A stretch of 64,000 nucleotides of DNA from Isoetes taiwanensis (taxonomy: Eukaryota > Streptophyta > Lycopodiopsida > Isoetales > Isoetaceae). Positions 47,244 to 58,261 of the stretch are shown piece by piece. The stretch is taken from positions 8,231,132-8,295,131 of the forward strand of contig JAJEKV010000011.1 of NCBI GenBank assembly GCA_021234155.1. The letters are read 5' to 3'. How positions within the stretch are numbered: position 1 is the first letter of the stretch; every line of letters begins with the position of its first letter. Position numbers and translations under genes: made by a program. The notes beneath the pieces are model-generated. The model was not told the DNA's origin, made no database searches, and worked only from the letters and a program-made list of their open reading frames with translations.

Positions 47244-47717
47244 CAACAAGGTTTAAAATGAAACGCACTTATTTAAGAAGTGCGCTTTGAAAGATTCCTT
47301 CTAAAAATTTACAAAATTCTAAAATACCCCTAAAAGGACTCTTTTACTATCTTGTGTCTAAAGATTTATAAAACCGCTCATGAAAAACATACATTTTAGG
47401 AAGACTTAACATTAAGGAGAAGAACAACAAAGAAAAATATCTCATTTTAGAGGGAAAAAGGACCACCACGAAAAGCCAAAGATTTATTATGGGGCAAACT
47501 CATATGAAAAAATTAGACGCTTTTGTATCTTATCCCTTAGAACGTTTATATTGGTCGCTGTTATAGAAGACAAAAATTTGTTATTTCACAAACCATTTTG
47601 GCTAAACATCCTAATTGACCTTAAAAAGACATTGGGAGACAGTTGAACAAACTGCTTGAATGAAAAATTATTGTTTTTGCATCATATGGTATTACAAATG
47701 ATAATACATCCACTAAA

Positions 47718-48206
47718 TCATGCGGTTAGTTGAAGTTCCAACCGGCGATGTCGTATAAAATTTATACCGAGGAAACAGAAGTTGAAGTAGTGAAGCTCTG
47801 TGATTACATGGCCTTCTTTGTTGTTCTCGGAGATGTATTCATCATGTCTTTGGGCTTGCACAATACCAATCCACAATATAGTGATGTTGAGAAGATAGTC
47901 AAGCTCCTTGTCAATGTTGAGAGTCTTCAAAGACAATTCCATCATCTCGTAGCGATTGGGCATCATCGCACATTTCTCCACGAGAAGTATTTGTCTATCT
48001 TGCTTTTTTTTAATTTTGCAAAGAAATAGGTAAACTTTTGAGGGGTTGCTACTCCTCGCACCCCTATGGACAAAACCACGAGTTTCCTTCTCGTTGAACA
48101 CATGTGTCTCCATAACATTTTGGGGTCCTTTGCCTTTAGAAGCAGTTTTTGAGCTGCCTAAAGTGAAGTTAGCATGTGTGTAGAGAAAAAAAAGTAAAAA
48201 TAACAA
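47718..48206 (-). CDS. Possible NAM-associated/Harbinger-type accessory ORF in P2
   Basis: This 162-codon frame reads 'LGSSKTASKGKGPQNVMETH' near residue 17, then a Lys-rich stretch and 'AMMPNRYEMMELSLKTLNID', then 'AQRHDEYISENNKE'. A Ser/Lys-rich start followed by a helical region ending in '...EYI...' resembles the C-terminal part of the Myb/SANT-like protein paired with PIF/Harbinger transposases (the 'no apical meristem-associated' domain). The likeness is loose and I see no SANT helices before it. If right, P2 is a relic carrying only the DNA-binding partner gene. It could equally be a chance frame. Confidence 0.25.
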   Translation of the reverse strand: MLFLLFFLYTHANFTLGSSKTASKGKGPQNVMETHVFNEKETRGFVHRGARSSNPSKVYLFLCKIKKKQDRQILLVEKCAMMPNRYEMMELSLKTLNIDKELDYLLNITILWIGIVQAQRHDEYISENNKEGHVITELHYFNFCFLGINFIRHRRLELQLTA

Positions 48207-48512
48207 CGGGATTCGACTAATTTATGCTCTAACATTGCATTACAAGGTCAGAGAATTTAGAACTATTTTAGAACTTTTGAACTAAAAACTAAGAAAATCG
48301 CATAAAATTATCCCTTGAGTGTGTTATTTCAACAGTATTAAGTTGCAAAAACCTTTGGGAGCAAGAAAGACCCCACAAGATTTTGCACAATATAAACTTA
48401 TACTCCTGGACTACATATTTTATGTATATATATATCTATATACATCTTATACATGTTAATATATATATATATTCAATATATATACGTTCACATATTTGTA
48501 TATAAAAAAATC

Positions 48513-48892
48513 CGGTATAAATTTATACAAGTGGGGAAGTCTCACAGTATAGATTTATACACATAAAGACTTCTTTTTTTCGGATATATATATGTAAATA
48601 TATATGTTATATATATATTATATATTTATATAATATACATATATATATATATATCTTTGGTATAAATTTATACCGAGAAAACTCTTGCGGTATAAATTTA
48701 TACCGCTTAAATCCTCTTAGGTATAAATTTATACCGCCGAGTCCTTTTTTGTATAAATTTATACCGGGCTTCGAGTTCTTTTGTTGTATAAATCTATACC
48801 GCTCAAGTCTTCTTTATGTATAAATTTATACCGTCGCGAACTCTCTAGCATACTATGTCCACATATTACTATCTATTAAGGTAAATTTATAC
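48513..48892. repeat. Second array of GGTATAAATTTATACC palindromes
   Basis: About eight palindromes are spaced at about 33 bp, among them GCGGTATAAATTTATACCGC (20 bp, perfect, near 48,687). The outer bases vary between units while the core stays fixed. The array follows a (TA)n-rich stretch and is the counterpart of the array at 39,115-39,784. Confidence 0.9.
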
Positions 48893-49529
48893 CATCTTGA
48901 AATTTATTTGGAAGAAACTAAAGACTACAGAGAACAAATAAATTACAAAGTTTAAAAAGTCCAGATTGATACATACGTCAGCCATCAAGCGGTATCTGTA
49001 AGTCTATAGCAAGTTTGGAGGAGCAAATAAGAGCAAGTGTATAAAGCAAAGCCAAGCATCTTCGACTTCACCTCGGCGTGTGAGGCATACTTTAAGGTGA
49101 CAATATTTGCTTCATTGAGGCAATATCAAAATGTGTTGCATTTTTTGCAATTTTGTTCATAATTTTGTAGTGAATTTATAAACTTTGAACTAAACACGTT
49201 TTTTGGGCACTCTTAGCTTTGTTTTTTTTTCAATGTCTATTTTGTTTTGTCCTTAAAAATATTACTATTTCTCAAACCAAACTAGGGGGTCAAAAAATGG
49301 TACCAAACAATTTTGAATGGAAGCTGAGTTCAAATTCCCCTCCAAAATGGTGCCTAAAATATTCAAATTGTCACACTTGTCACAAATATACCAAGAAAAG
49401 GGCATTTTAAAAGGGAATTTTAGGAATCTTTCAAAGATTCCTTTTGAAGTCTTGCTTTTCAAACAAATAAGTGCGTTTCATTTTAAACTTTGTTTAGCGA
49501 CAAAATGTGTCTAGGGCATCCAGTGAGAT

Positions 49530-50260
49530 CGTGAGATAGCTTTCAGGGGTGGGGCAAGAGGCCAACATCGTCCGCATAGATGAGCTGGCGGATGACCTGG
49601 TGCAAAAGCTGTATGCCATCCCCCCCATGCTCAGTAAGCCAGGGCTCTAACTGATCAATGTAGAGGCCAAAAAGTGTTGGGCGAGAGGGGGCAACCTGGG
49701 ACCCCCTCGATACTATGGTGGAAAATGCTTGGCCCGTCGGCCGCATCCCTTAAAACAACTCTCATACAACTCAGCATATGGCATTCGCACAGGCGGCGGA
49801 GCCCCGTTGATGCAAGTAGCCCCGGCTTTTCTTGGGGGGCCAGATCAAAAGCCTGCGATGGGTCCACAAAGCGACAATACAAGTCCAAATATGATTCCTA
49901 CGTCTTCCAATCGATTGCCAGCGGTGAAAAGATATGGTCAACGTTGAGTGGCGGTCGAAAGCTCGCCTGATATTGAGGGCTCGCATTATCCTACCTCACC
50001 TTGCCCGGCCGGGTCAACTTCTTGCTTCGAGAATGCCGGTAACGGTTTAGCAAATTTGAGCCCGATCGGCGTATCGTCCGTGGTGGCCGGACAAAGGGTC
50101 CCGCCTTGTGAATGGGAACAACCACTTTGTGGTCCATTGTCGGGGAAACCCTCCCCGCAATGCTCGCTGAATGCGGTAGTGAGGACCGCACAAGCCACGC
50201 CTCGCTTCACTTGAGTAACTCTACCGCATACCATCGGTGTCACCTGCCTTCCCATTAGCT
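49530..50260 (-). pseudogene. LINE-B reverse transcriptase core, frameshifted
   Basis: Minus-strand blocks in order: 'VVPIHKAG' (about 50,110), the palm start; motif A 'YCRFVDPSQAFDL' (about 49,840-49,880) with the FVD and AFD Asp residues; 'HSIEGVPGCPLSP' (about 49,700, motif B); 'TLFGLYIDQL'; and motif C 'LIYADDVGLLPHP' (49,546-49,585). Frames change between blocks at least four times. The catalytic Asp pair (YADD) is kept. This enzyme would copy LINE-B RNA at the nicked target. Confidence 0.7.
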
Positions 50261-51059
50261 AGCCGCTGTGCCCCTCCTCAACATCCTCGCCCGCCCACGA
50301 GAACCAATGGGGGGGCCATCCCCGGGGGGGTATGCACGCTGCCCCCGGCGTCATAGAGCCGGGCCGCAGCACCGTTCCTGCACGCCTGCGTGATGTCCCC
50401 GTAGAGGTGGGCTGGGCTCTCGGGCGCACTCATGCCAAAAGGTTCGAGGATGAGTGTCCAGAAGTAACATCTCCCCGATAAGAGGCAAGGTACCGCCACT
50501 TTGTGTCCTTCCGGGATGTGGGCGCGCATCGGTGGTGGTGGCTCGCAAGCGGTACTTGATCCGCAATGTGACGGGAGCTGCCGCTATGTTTTTACAAACC
50601 GTGATCAAACCATCATACGCAGGGGAATGTTGCTGACCCCGAAGCGGGCCACGCCACGGGACCGCAAGCACTCCGCCCACGATTCCCAGGTAATAGCGAA
50701 AGTCACCGTCTGGCTCGGCCGCTTCTAGTGTGGAGGTCCAGAATTACGGGAGGGCGCCCATGAGCATCTTAAGATAGTCCTCTCGCCGGCCATAATCGAA
50801 GTCTCAACCGAGGACGGCGAGGGCTGGTATAGGGGGTTCCGGGCGCTCGCCAAACTGTGTCCAAATAAAGTGGGAGGTGATTCGAAGTCGCCTCCTCATC
50901 CCGATCGGCCTCGCGGCCTCAATTTAAACGACCGATGAGATGCATATCTTGCGCGAATTACAAGCACATAGTCCATCACACTCAGACCCTCCCCCATTGT
51001 CCCGCTCCTCGCATGTACACTTTGGCGAATCGGGCCACCGCGGAAAGGCCATTGCAAAT

Positions 51060-51690
51060 TATCAAGTCAAAAATGCCACATAGCAGAGCAACTGCCTCGC
51101 CAAAGCGAAGTGACTGGCCGGCTATCCGACCAAGGGCCGCTACTTCTGCATGAAGCCGCAGGACATCGCCGAGGGGGGTCAAGTCGCATGGGCTGCTTCT
51201 CCCCGTCCGAGTGCATTGAAATCTCCAAGAAGGACGACCCTACCCAACCGCCGATGTCGGGCCAGATGTCATCATATAGATCGACATACGGGTCCATCCT
51301 ATCCGCGCCCGGGGTGGCTGCGATAGAAGGTGCCGCCTCGCGTGAGGGAAATAACAAAGTGCGCCGAAAAAAAAGAGGGTTGCCACACCGGTATTATGCA
51401 CACCGAACCCGAAGCACCCGGTTGTGTGGTTCGTCCTCGGAGGGTAACCTGAATGTGCCAAGATTATCCGTGTAGTAGCAAGCCACTCCACCATGACCCG
51501 CCTGTTGCAGTGTGTATTGAAGACCGAGAAATGTTGGTAACCCTAAGCAAATCGGTAGCTCGTGTGCCAAAGATGCTCCCATGTCTCCATGAGGAAGATG
51601 AGATCCATAATCGGGCTGCCACGGAGTTCAGATCGTCCCCTTCTCGCCAAGGGAAGCCTCGACAATTCCATGAGACCACCCGAGGCACAA
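51060..51690 (-). pseudogene. LINE-B endonuclease (APE-like), frameshifted
   Basis: It opens with 'VVSWNCRGFPWREG' (51,640-51,685), the first motif of the exonuclease-endonuclease-phosphatase fold (SWNxRG). It continues through 'GGSGVACYYTD'-like and 'RMDPYVDLYDDIWPDIGG' (about 51,240-51,300) toward the 'GDFN' site, which now reads degraded ('FLEISMHSDGEKQP'). Frames switch several times. Such enzymes nick the target DNA to prime reverse transcription. Confidence 0.6.
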
Positions 51691-51699
51691 TTCCTATTT

Positions 51700-53060
51700 G
51701 TCGCCAGGGATGGTATGCGCACCGAAGTCAGCGGGGAGGGGGAAGCGAGGTCCGAGTGGGAGAAGTAGATGGAGCGGAGGCAAAAGATGTGGTCGAGAGG
51801 GCGGGGCCGCGAGGGAGCGGGAGTAGGAGCAGGAGAAGGGGGGCCGTGGTAGTAGAAGCGAAGCGTGGCCGCGTACCGGGTGGGGTTGGGCTGCGGGTCC
51901 GCAGCAAAGCGTGTCGTTTAAAATGTGCATCCCGCCCGAACCAACTCGGGCACCCCCTCGCTGGCGCACGCCTCTCGACCGGCTGACAAGCTCCCCGCCC
52001 CGCGGTGCCTCCCCGCCAGACGGTGTGAGGTCCCCGGCCCACGCATGGGGATGTCCCCTTCAACATCGGGCCCGGGCGCAATATGGCATCACGCACTGCA
52101 TCCGCAACCGTGAATATGACAACGCGGTCATGGCCCCGCACCGACCCCATGCTTGGCCGCCGAGAAATGTGAATCGCCTCGAATGTCATCCGATCGAGAA
52201 TGTGTGTTCGGATGTTGTGGGCGAGACTCTCCCCCCTGCTCGCATGCCTCGAACTACCGACAGGGCCTCCGGGCCAAGGCCTCGAGTTCTCAAGGCCCGG
52301 GTCCAAGGTGGGCTGGGCCGGGTCCCCGTGGCCGGGGTGGTGGTGGTGGCCGGGATGGCGTGGGAGGACCGGAGTGTGGCCGGGATGGCGGGAGTGGCCG
52401 GAGAGCGGGCAGCAAGGCGGGGCGTGGGCCGGCGGGCGGGGAGGTAGGGCGGATAGCGGCCTCAGCCGCTTCGCCCCCGCGGAAGTCGGGAGCATAGCTT
52501 TTGCAGCCCGCCGCCGCTGGCTATCTCCCCTCGCCCGCGACCGCCGCAAATTTGACTATGAACCTCCCTGAGGGGAGACCCTGGCTCGTCAGATGGTTGC
52601 CCGCAACCCCCGAGCTCCGTGCTCGAGTAGCGAGAGCGCGTTTTCGGCCCCAAAGACACGCAAGGCCGAGGGCCGGGCTTGCTGTTCCGATCTTTTACGG
52701 GAAGATCCCCCGGTTGTACGGCATGCGCAAGAGCACTGTGCTCCCGTGCCATGGTGGTGGCTGCCTCTACCCTCGACCGGCCGGCAGGCGTGACCATCGT
52801 CTCACGCATTGCGGCGCTCCCTCTCTGTGTCATGGTGTCCGGAGTGATGAACATGAGTCTAGGCGGCCCGCATGTCGCTGACCTCCCTGCAACGCGGGCT
52901 TCAGTGTGCAAGGCCAAGGCCATCTTCCACATGCGGCGTCAAGGGTCTCCAAGCTGTGATACGGTTCTTCTCGACCGATTTGCCTTTTGAGCACATGGGA
53001 TGCGAGGACTCCATCTCCACCGCCATGCCGCCCCGCGGCACCTTTGTTAGCCTCAATCGA
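51700..53060 (-). other. LINE-B 5' region (probable ORF1/leader), no domain recognised
   Basis: This very GC-rich stretch carries long frames on both strands simply because stops are rare. The longest minus-strand one (51,728-52,549) is rich in Pro, Arg and Ala, and no CCHC knuckle or coiled coil could be read with confidence. By position it should contain LINE-B ORF1. Confidence 0.4.
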
Positions 53061-53197
53061 AAGCATTGTTAGCCTCCATTCCCGCTTTGACGTGGCTCCA
53101 ATTCTCTGCCGAGGCAGGAGTTCCTATGTGGTCTGAGCAATTAATCCCTTCCGGCCGGGCTGGCCTCGCTGAGGGGGCCTTAAAAAGTATTATGGAG

Positions 53198-53975
53198 AAC
53201 AATCCCACTGAAAAAATCAGACCCAGTTCTCTGACAATCAGGGAACCCCAATGTGTCGGGAATGTTTACTCCTCTTCTGAGGAATCAACTGGATATAAAG
53301 AAAAAGGGGGGCCAAGCTCACCCAAGTCTACTGCTGATTCCCCTCTACCCGTTGTGGAGCTTTTCCCCAAAGAACCAGGGATCATTGAGAAGATACCAGT
53401 AGAACAAGTGCCTTCCACAGACATCTCCAAACACCACTCTGATCATGATGGAGCCTTACCTGAAGGTTACAGATACAGATACAGATATAGATCAAAGCAT
53501 ATCACAGGGACATGCAAATGATCAAGTTGAGCATGACAATATGCTGAGCCAAAGGGTTACTATTCCAGAAGGCCAAGGAATTGGTGCTGAACACAATAGT
53601 AGACCTCTAAGTCCAGCTGGCCAAGAATTGGGAACTCACCCCCAAATGCTTGTAACTCCAGTAGGCCAGGGAACTATTAGTGAACAAACCAATAGACTTA
53701 TAAGCCCTGCTGGACAAGAATTGGTAATGGATACCCCAATGGCAGAAAAGGATATTTTCAAAACACCAGCTGCACAGTTAAGGGAATTGAAGGACAATTC
53801 ATCCATACTGCATGGAAAGTTTTGGGAGGGTGAAGAGGATAGTGAAGATGAAACTGGGAGAAATTCAAATGTACTAATCTTTGCCACCCCACTTCCACAG
53901 ACGAAAAAAAGACAGAAGAAGGTCTATACCCCCAGGGAGAATGGGCCTATAACCAAGAGTTCCAAAGTCCAATGA
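53198..53975 (+). pseudogene. LINE-A ORF1, 3' part
   Basis: LINE-A resumes here. The frame reads 'TEKIRPSSLTIREPQCVGNV' onward, Ser/Pro/Glu-rich and without recognisable domains, as expected for the variable C-terminal end of ORF1. At about 53,465 the reading switches frame within an ACAGAT hexamer run ('gatacagatacagatataga'), and the second frame continues with imperfect repeats around 'LSPAGQEL' and 'TPVGQG' (53,545-53,730) and an acidic then basic end. It stops at TGA 53,973-53,975, which overlaps the ORF2 ATG (ATGA). Confidence 0.7.
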
Positions 53976-56900
53976 AGATTGTGTCTTGGAATCTAAGAGG
54001 GATTAAGGGCCCCTAAAGAGGAAAAGGGCTCTGATTGCCTTGAAGGAACTAAAGGCAGACATAATCTTGCTGCAAGAGCATAGATTACCTGTCTTTGAGG
54101 CATCAAATCTAGGCAGATGGATTTTCCCCAATGGAGACTCAATATGGGCCCCAGCAGATGGCACTAAAGGGGGCATATGTATTGCCTGGAATGGATATAA
54201 AAAAAGTAAATTCCTTTCTGCACTCTTCAGGTAGATGGCAGGTGGTGTTCTTGGAGGTAGAACAGGAAAGTGTAGGCATTATCAATGTTTATGCTTCCAC
54301 TTCCCCTGAAGAGAGGGAGATACAATGGAAAAATATGACAGATTGGCTGCAGGGACAGAATACAAATAACTGGATTCTCAGTGGAGATTTTAATAATACC
54401 CCCTCATGGGAGCAGAAAGCAGGGAAAAAACTTAACATGTCAAAAGGAGAGAGATCCCAATGGGACAAGTTAGCCCATAACTTTGTATACCATGCTCCCT
54501 CTTCGTCTAATGCATACTCATGGTGTAATAAAAGACAAGGGAATGATAGGGTATATTGTCTCCTTGACAGGTTTTACACCAATATATCTACCTTAGAAGG
54601 ATGGGATAGCTTGATTATTGAGAATGACTGCAGTAACTCAATATCTGATCACTATCCACAAGTTCTGGACACAGGTATCCTGCCTCAGAACAGACATGCT
54701 GATACATCATTCAAGTTTAATGTTAGTCTGCTGAGTAACAAGACCTTTTGTGAAGACTTTGCAAGGTTTTATGGTACTCTGGAAAGAGTTAATGCTAGTG
54801 GCTCAATGAAAGAGTTCATTAGGAAATGTAAGCAGATCAAAAACTGGATTAAACAATGGGGTAGGGAGTGGAACAAAAGGAAGAAACAGGAAAAGATGGG
54901 AGTGTACTTGGAAATGAGGGATATCAGACAGAGGCTTTTTCTGGACAAAAGTAATGTGTTGCTGCATCAGAGAGAAGAACTCCTGGAAAGAAAAGTAAAG
55001 CTAATTGAAGAGCATGAAGCTAAAAGCTTGGCAGTCAAGAGCAGAAGTCTGTATGTTAACCAAATGGATGACTGCAGCTCTAAATTCTTCTATAGAGCAG
55101 CCAAAAGCAGGATCATGAACAATGGAATAGTCTCATTGCATGATGAGAATCAGGGTGAACTTTCCAAACAAGAGGACATTCAGAAATTATTCTTCAATAA
55201 ATACAAGGAACTCTTTGCAGCCACCTGTACAGATAATGGAAAAATGATGGAGTTCTTTGATTACCTTGGCCCTAAGGATACACATATTGAAGATCAGCAG
55301 CTTCTAGCCACTCCAATGGAGACAGAGATTCTTGCAACTATCAGAAGTGTGGCCCATGGGAAAAGCCCGGGTCCTGATGGGCTGCCACCGGAATTTTATG
55401 AACACTTTTGGAGCATTATGGATAAAGACATTACTACATTTATCCAAGGAGCCTGGCAGGCAAAAAATTTACACCCAGCAATAAATGCAGGTTTAATTGC
55501 ACTAGTGCCAAAAGTGGACAAGCCCACTACATTCTCAGACTGGAGGCCAATATGACTCACAAATGTGTCATACAAGATATTGGCCAAAATTTTTGCAAAT
55601 AGAATCAAGAAAATCCTGCAGGAAAACATTAATCCAGTTCAGTCAGGCTTTCATTTGGGCTTATGAGGGTCTACACTGGAATGGGGTTACCAATCAAGGC
55701 TGTGTACTGCTCAAACTGGACTTTAGGAGAGCCTATGATACCATCAATTGGAACTTTCTATACAGAGCCATGGACCAGCTAGGGTTCTCAGAGCAAGTGT
55801 TTGCAAAAATTGCTGGATTTAATGTTACAGGGTGCTCTGCAGTCATGGTTAATAGTTCCCCATCTTCCTTCTTTGAATGCAAAAGAGGGGTTAGACAGGG
55901 GTGTCCTCTGGCTCCTTACCTGTTCCTTATTGTGGCTGAAATGGTAACAAGGATCATCATGAAGCTGCAACAAACAGACAAAATCTGTTGTCTCAAGCTT
56001 CCTAGTTCAACTGACACCTTGTCAGTTATGCAATATGCTGATGACACGTTTGTGTTCTTGAGAAGGCAGGGAGACAGTATCAAGAACTTTCTGGAGGCAA
56101 TGGATCTCTTTGGGAAGGCATCTGGGGTGGTTTTGAACAAAGATAAGTGTGCAATCATTTTAGACAGCTCAGATGACAGTATTCATGGAATCAAAGTATG
56201 TGGCCTCCATACTGCTACAAAATTATTGGGCCTGCCTCTTGCCCTTAACATGAGTATGCATGGCTTATGGGAACCAATTGTCATCAAAATTAAAAAGAAA
56301 CTCCAAATGTACCCCAAGTCTCTATCTTTGGCTGGAAGAGTGCAAATAATTAATGGAGTTATAGCCAGCTCTCATGTTTATTTTTCTTCAGCTATAATTG
56401 CAGACAAGAAAACATACCAGGAGTTAGAGATCATCATGAAAGAATTTATATGGCAGGGGGCACACATGGTGGGGTGGAAACATCTCACCCTCCCTAGGAA
56501 AAAAGGAGGACTAGGATGTAAAGATCTGTTTTTACAGGCCCAGGTTTTGGCAGCAAAACTGGTGTGGAGATCCTTGGTTTTAGCATCAAGGTCTCCCCGC
56601 CCTTCTACTCACCAAATTCTGGATTCAAAAATCTTCTTTGGTAGGGAGTCCATCTACCCCTCATCACCTTCCAGATTCAGCATTCTACCAACTTAATCCT
56701 GCTCCAGGTACATCTACCATTATGAGAAGAATTATCCAAGCCTGGAATAAGGTTTCGTTTGTTTTAAGGCCCATCCAATTGAAAAGGTTTCGGGGACTTT
56801 AATTTTCTTTTGGCATCGGGCTTAGTTGATGAGGAGGATGGATGTCTAGCTTTAAAGCACCCAAAGAAATATAAAGAGTGGAAACTCAGTGGATTAGATA

Positions 56901-57713
56901 CTGTTGGAAGTATGTCTAATGGTACAGAATGGAAGACATGGCAAGAAATATCCAGTGTGGTACAGAACTCCACCTCGAACAGGAATATTCACAGGATCCT
57001 CACTAGACATCAAATGGGAAATAGAACTCTAGTTAGAGATCAGAACTGGGCTGTACAAGGTAAAGGGTACAGTGTGGCCAGAATATACACCCTGCTGCTG
57101 TGTGATCATGGAACTAAAGTCTCAAATCAATGGGGTTGTACAGAGAAGGAGGCCATTAGGGTCATAAAGAAAGGGTGGAAATTACAGTGTGCAAAAAAGG
57201 TTGTTTTATTCAGATGGTTGGTGCTCAATAAAAGCCTAAAGTCTAATGCTTACAGGGCAAAGTACAATGCTCAAATCTCTGATAGATGTCCTTTAGGCTG
57301 TGGCCAAGCTGAAACATCCTGCCATATCTTTATATGCCCATGGCTGACGCCTTTTTGGACATGGATAAGCCACTACACAGGTCCTCCCCCTGCCTCAGAA
57401 CAAGAGATATAACTTTTTAGCAAACAGTTCTCCCTTTACAGACACCATTAGAACTCTTGTTCTATGGACAATCTGGAAGCATAGAAATGGTGTTGCTATA
57501 AATCAGAATAACCCGGATCTAAACTTCCTTAAGACAACAATTCAATTAGAGTTGGCAGATGCAGCCATGGCTCATAGATTGAACAGGGGATCAAACTATG
57601 ATAAAAATTGGGATGGTTTAGGATCCTTTCAAGGGTTCTATGCATTTTTCTCTTCTTATTTTAATAATCTTTGTGCTGATGATGGCAGAGTACCTGGTCA
57701 ACAAACATCGTGA
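53972..57713 (+). pseudogene. LINE-A ORF2: endonuclease + reverse transcriptase + zf-RVT
   Basis: This is the element's copying enzyme. The start MKIVSWNLRGIKGP is the first motif of the APE-like endonuclease; a frameshift follows at about 54,014 and another near 54,228. Then come 'NNWILSGDFNNTPSWE' (about 54,365-54,412, GDFN site) and 'SISDHYPQV' (about 54,640-54,666, SDH site). The RT region has 'GKSPGPDGLPPEFY' (about 55,360-55,400) and 'FSDWRPI', then a TGA near 55,554 and a frame switch near 55,655. Motif A is 'LKLDFRRAYDTINW', motif B 'KRGVRQGCPLAPYL', motif C 'MQYADDTFVFL' (about 56,027-56,060). A zf-RVT-like Cys/His end ('CPLGCGQAETSCHIFICPWL', about 57,290-57,350) closes it, with further breaks near 56,690 and 57,410. 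All catalytic blocks are present, but several lesions inactivate it. Confidence 0.9.
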
Positions 57714-58041
57714 AGGAGGTCACATGAGGGAGGTACCAGAGGATACACGACCAATGACTCATCAAGAGGTTCTGGAAGCCTTGCTCTGGGTAAAGACTGA
57801 AACCATCATGATCAAAACACTGGAGAGGATCCTGAAAGACGAGGATATCTGGCAATTTAAGCAGGACCACAGACCATACTTTGAGGACAAGCTCAAAATT
57901 TGTGTTGGTGCGAGAGAATCCTGGATACTCTATATTTTGGACTCGGCTGCGCTTGGGGCTGTTGAACTTGACACTCTGCTCTTCGAGAATACAACCCATG
58001 CCTTTGCAGTAATAACTCTTGATGGAGTTCGGGATGATTAA
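57640..58041 (+). CDS. Unidentified ORF at the 3' end of LINE-A
   Basis: This 133-codon frame overlaps the last 70 bp of ORF2 in another frame and runs through the 3' region. Its first likely internal starts are ATG 57,679 and 57,682 (MMAEYLVNKHREGG). The product is acidic and helical ('MTHQEVLEALLWVKTETIMI', 'RPYFEDKLKICVGARES', 'ILYILDSAALGAVELDTLLF') and ends 'DGVRDD'. It has no stop or frameshift although the neighbouring ORF2 has several. I do not recognise it. It could be a third element ORF, a piece of host gene picked up by 3' transduction, or chance. Confidence 0.35.
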   Translation: MHFSLLILIIFVLMMAEYLVNKHREGGHMREVPEDTRPMTHQEVLEALLWVKTETIMIKTLERILKDEDIWQFKQDHRPYFEDKLKICVGARESWILYILDSAALGAVELDTLLFENTTHAFAVITLDGVRDD

Positions 58042-58261
58042 GGCCTCGCCAATACTTGACTGTTTTCCAGTATTATGCAGCAAACTTAAACTCTAAATTA
58101 TGGTTATTTTGGATTTAATCCTTAAAACAGTGTTTTAATCTAACTGAATTTTCCTCCTTTTGGAGAGACAGGCCTAGTTAAGGCCTTATAACAGAGTTCT
58201 ACTCTGTGCATTTTGTATTACTATGTATTACATGTAATATAACTCCTCTGCCGTTTCTATT

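Larger units (their letters stand above)
47244..49494. mobile_element. Palindrome-array DNA element with terminal inverted repeats (P2)
   Basis: The left end 'caacaaggtttaaaatgaaa' with 'cgcacttattt' is matched in inverted form by the right end 'aaataagtgcgtttcatttt' with 'aaactttgtt'. The terminal inverted repeats are about 30 bp, with 'gaaagattcc' following inside each. It sits between RT motif C and the KYLGV motif of LINE-B. Inside are a minus-strand frame (47,718-48,206), a TA-repeat region (48,410-48,650) and the palindrome array (48,513-48,892). I found no clear target duplication. The superfamily is unknown. It is the best-preserved member of the family seen at 38.36 kb. Confidence 0.7.
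45911..53197 (-). mobile_element. LINE-B: GC-rich non-LTR retrotransposon nested in LINE-A ORF1
   Basis: On the minus strand it runs from about 53.2 kb (5') to 45,911 (3'). It holds a Pro/Ala/Arg-rich leader or ORF1 region, an endonuclease start ('VVSWNCRGFPWREG', 51,640-51,685), RT motifs and a C-terminal Cys motif, then a 3' region with a double hairpin (46,008-46,053), a terminal stem-loop and a (ttcc)n tail. Its GC content is far above that of LINE-A and the flanks. All frames are broken. A DNA element (47,244-49,494) splits it. The right border is approximate: 'aataatccc...aaa' (45,893) and 'aacaatccc...aaa' (53,198) may be a degraded target duplication but match at only about 12 of 18 positions. 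Confidence 0.75.

Noticed and set aside
48410-48650. (TA)n-rich stretch as a promoter or origin
   Set aside because: Simple AT microsatellite inside the DNA element; nothing beyond composition supports a function.
51728-52549. 273-codon minus-strand frame in the GC-rich part of LINE-B
   Set aside because: Competing long frames exist on the other strand because stops are rare in GC-rich DNA; no domain could be read, so I did not call it a CDS.
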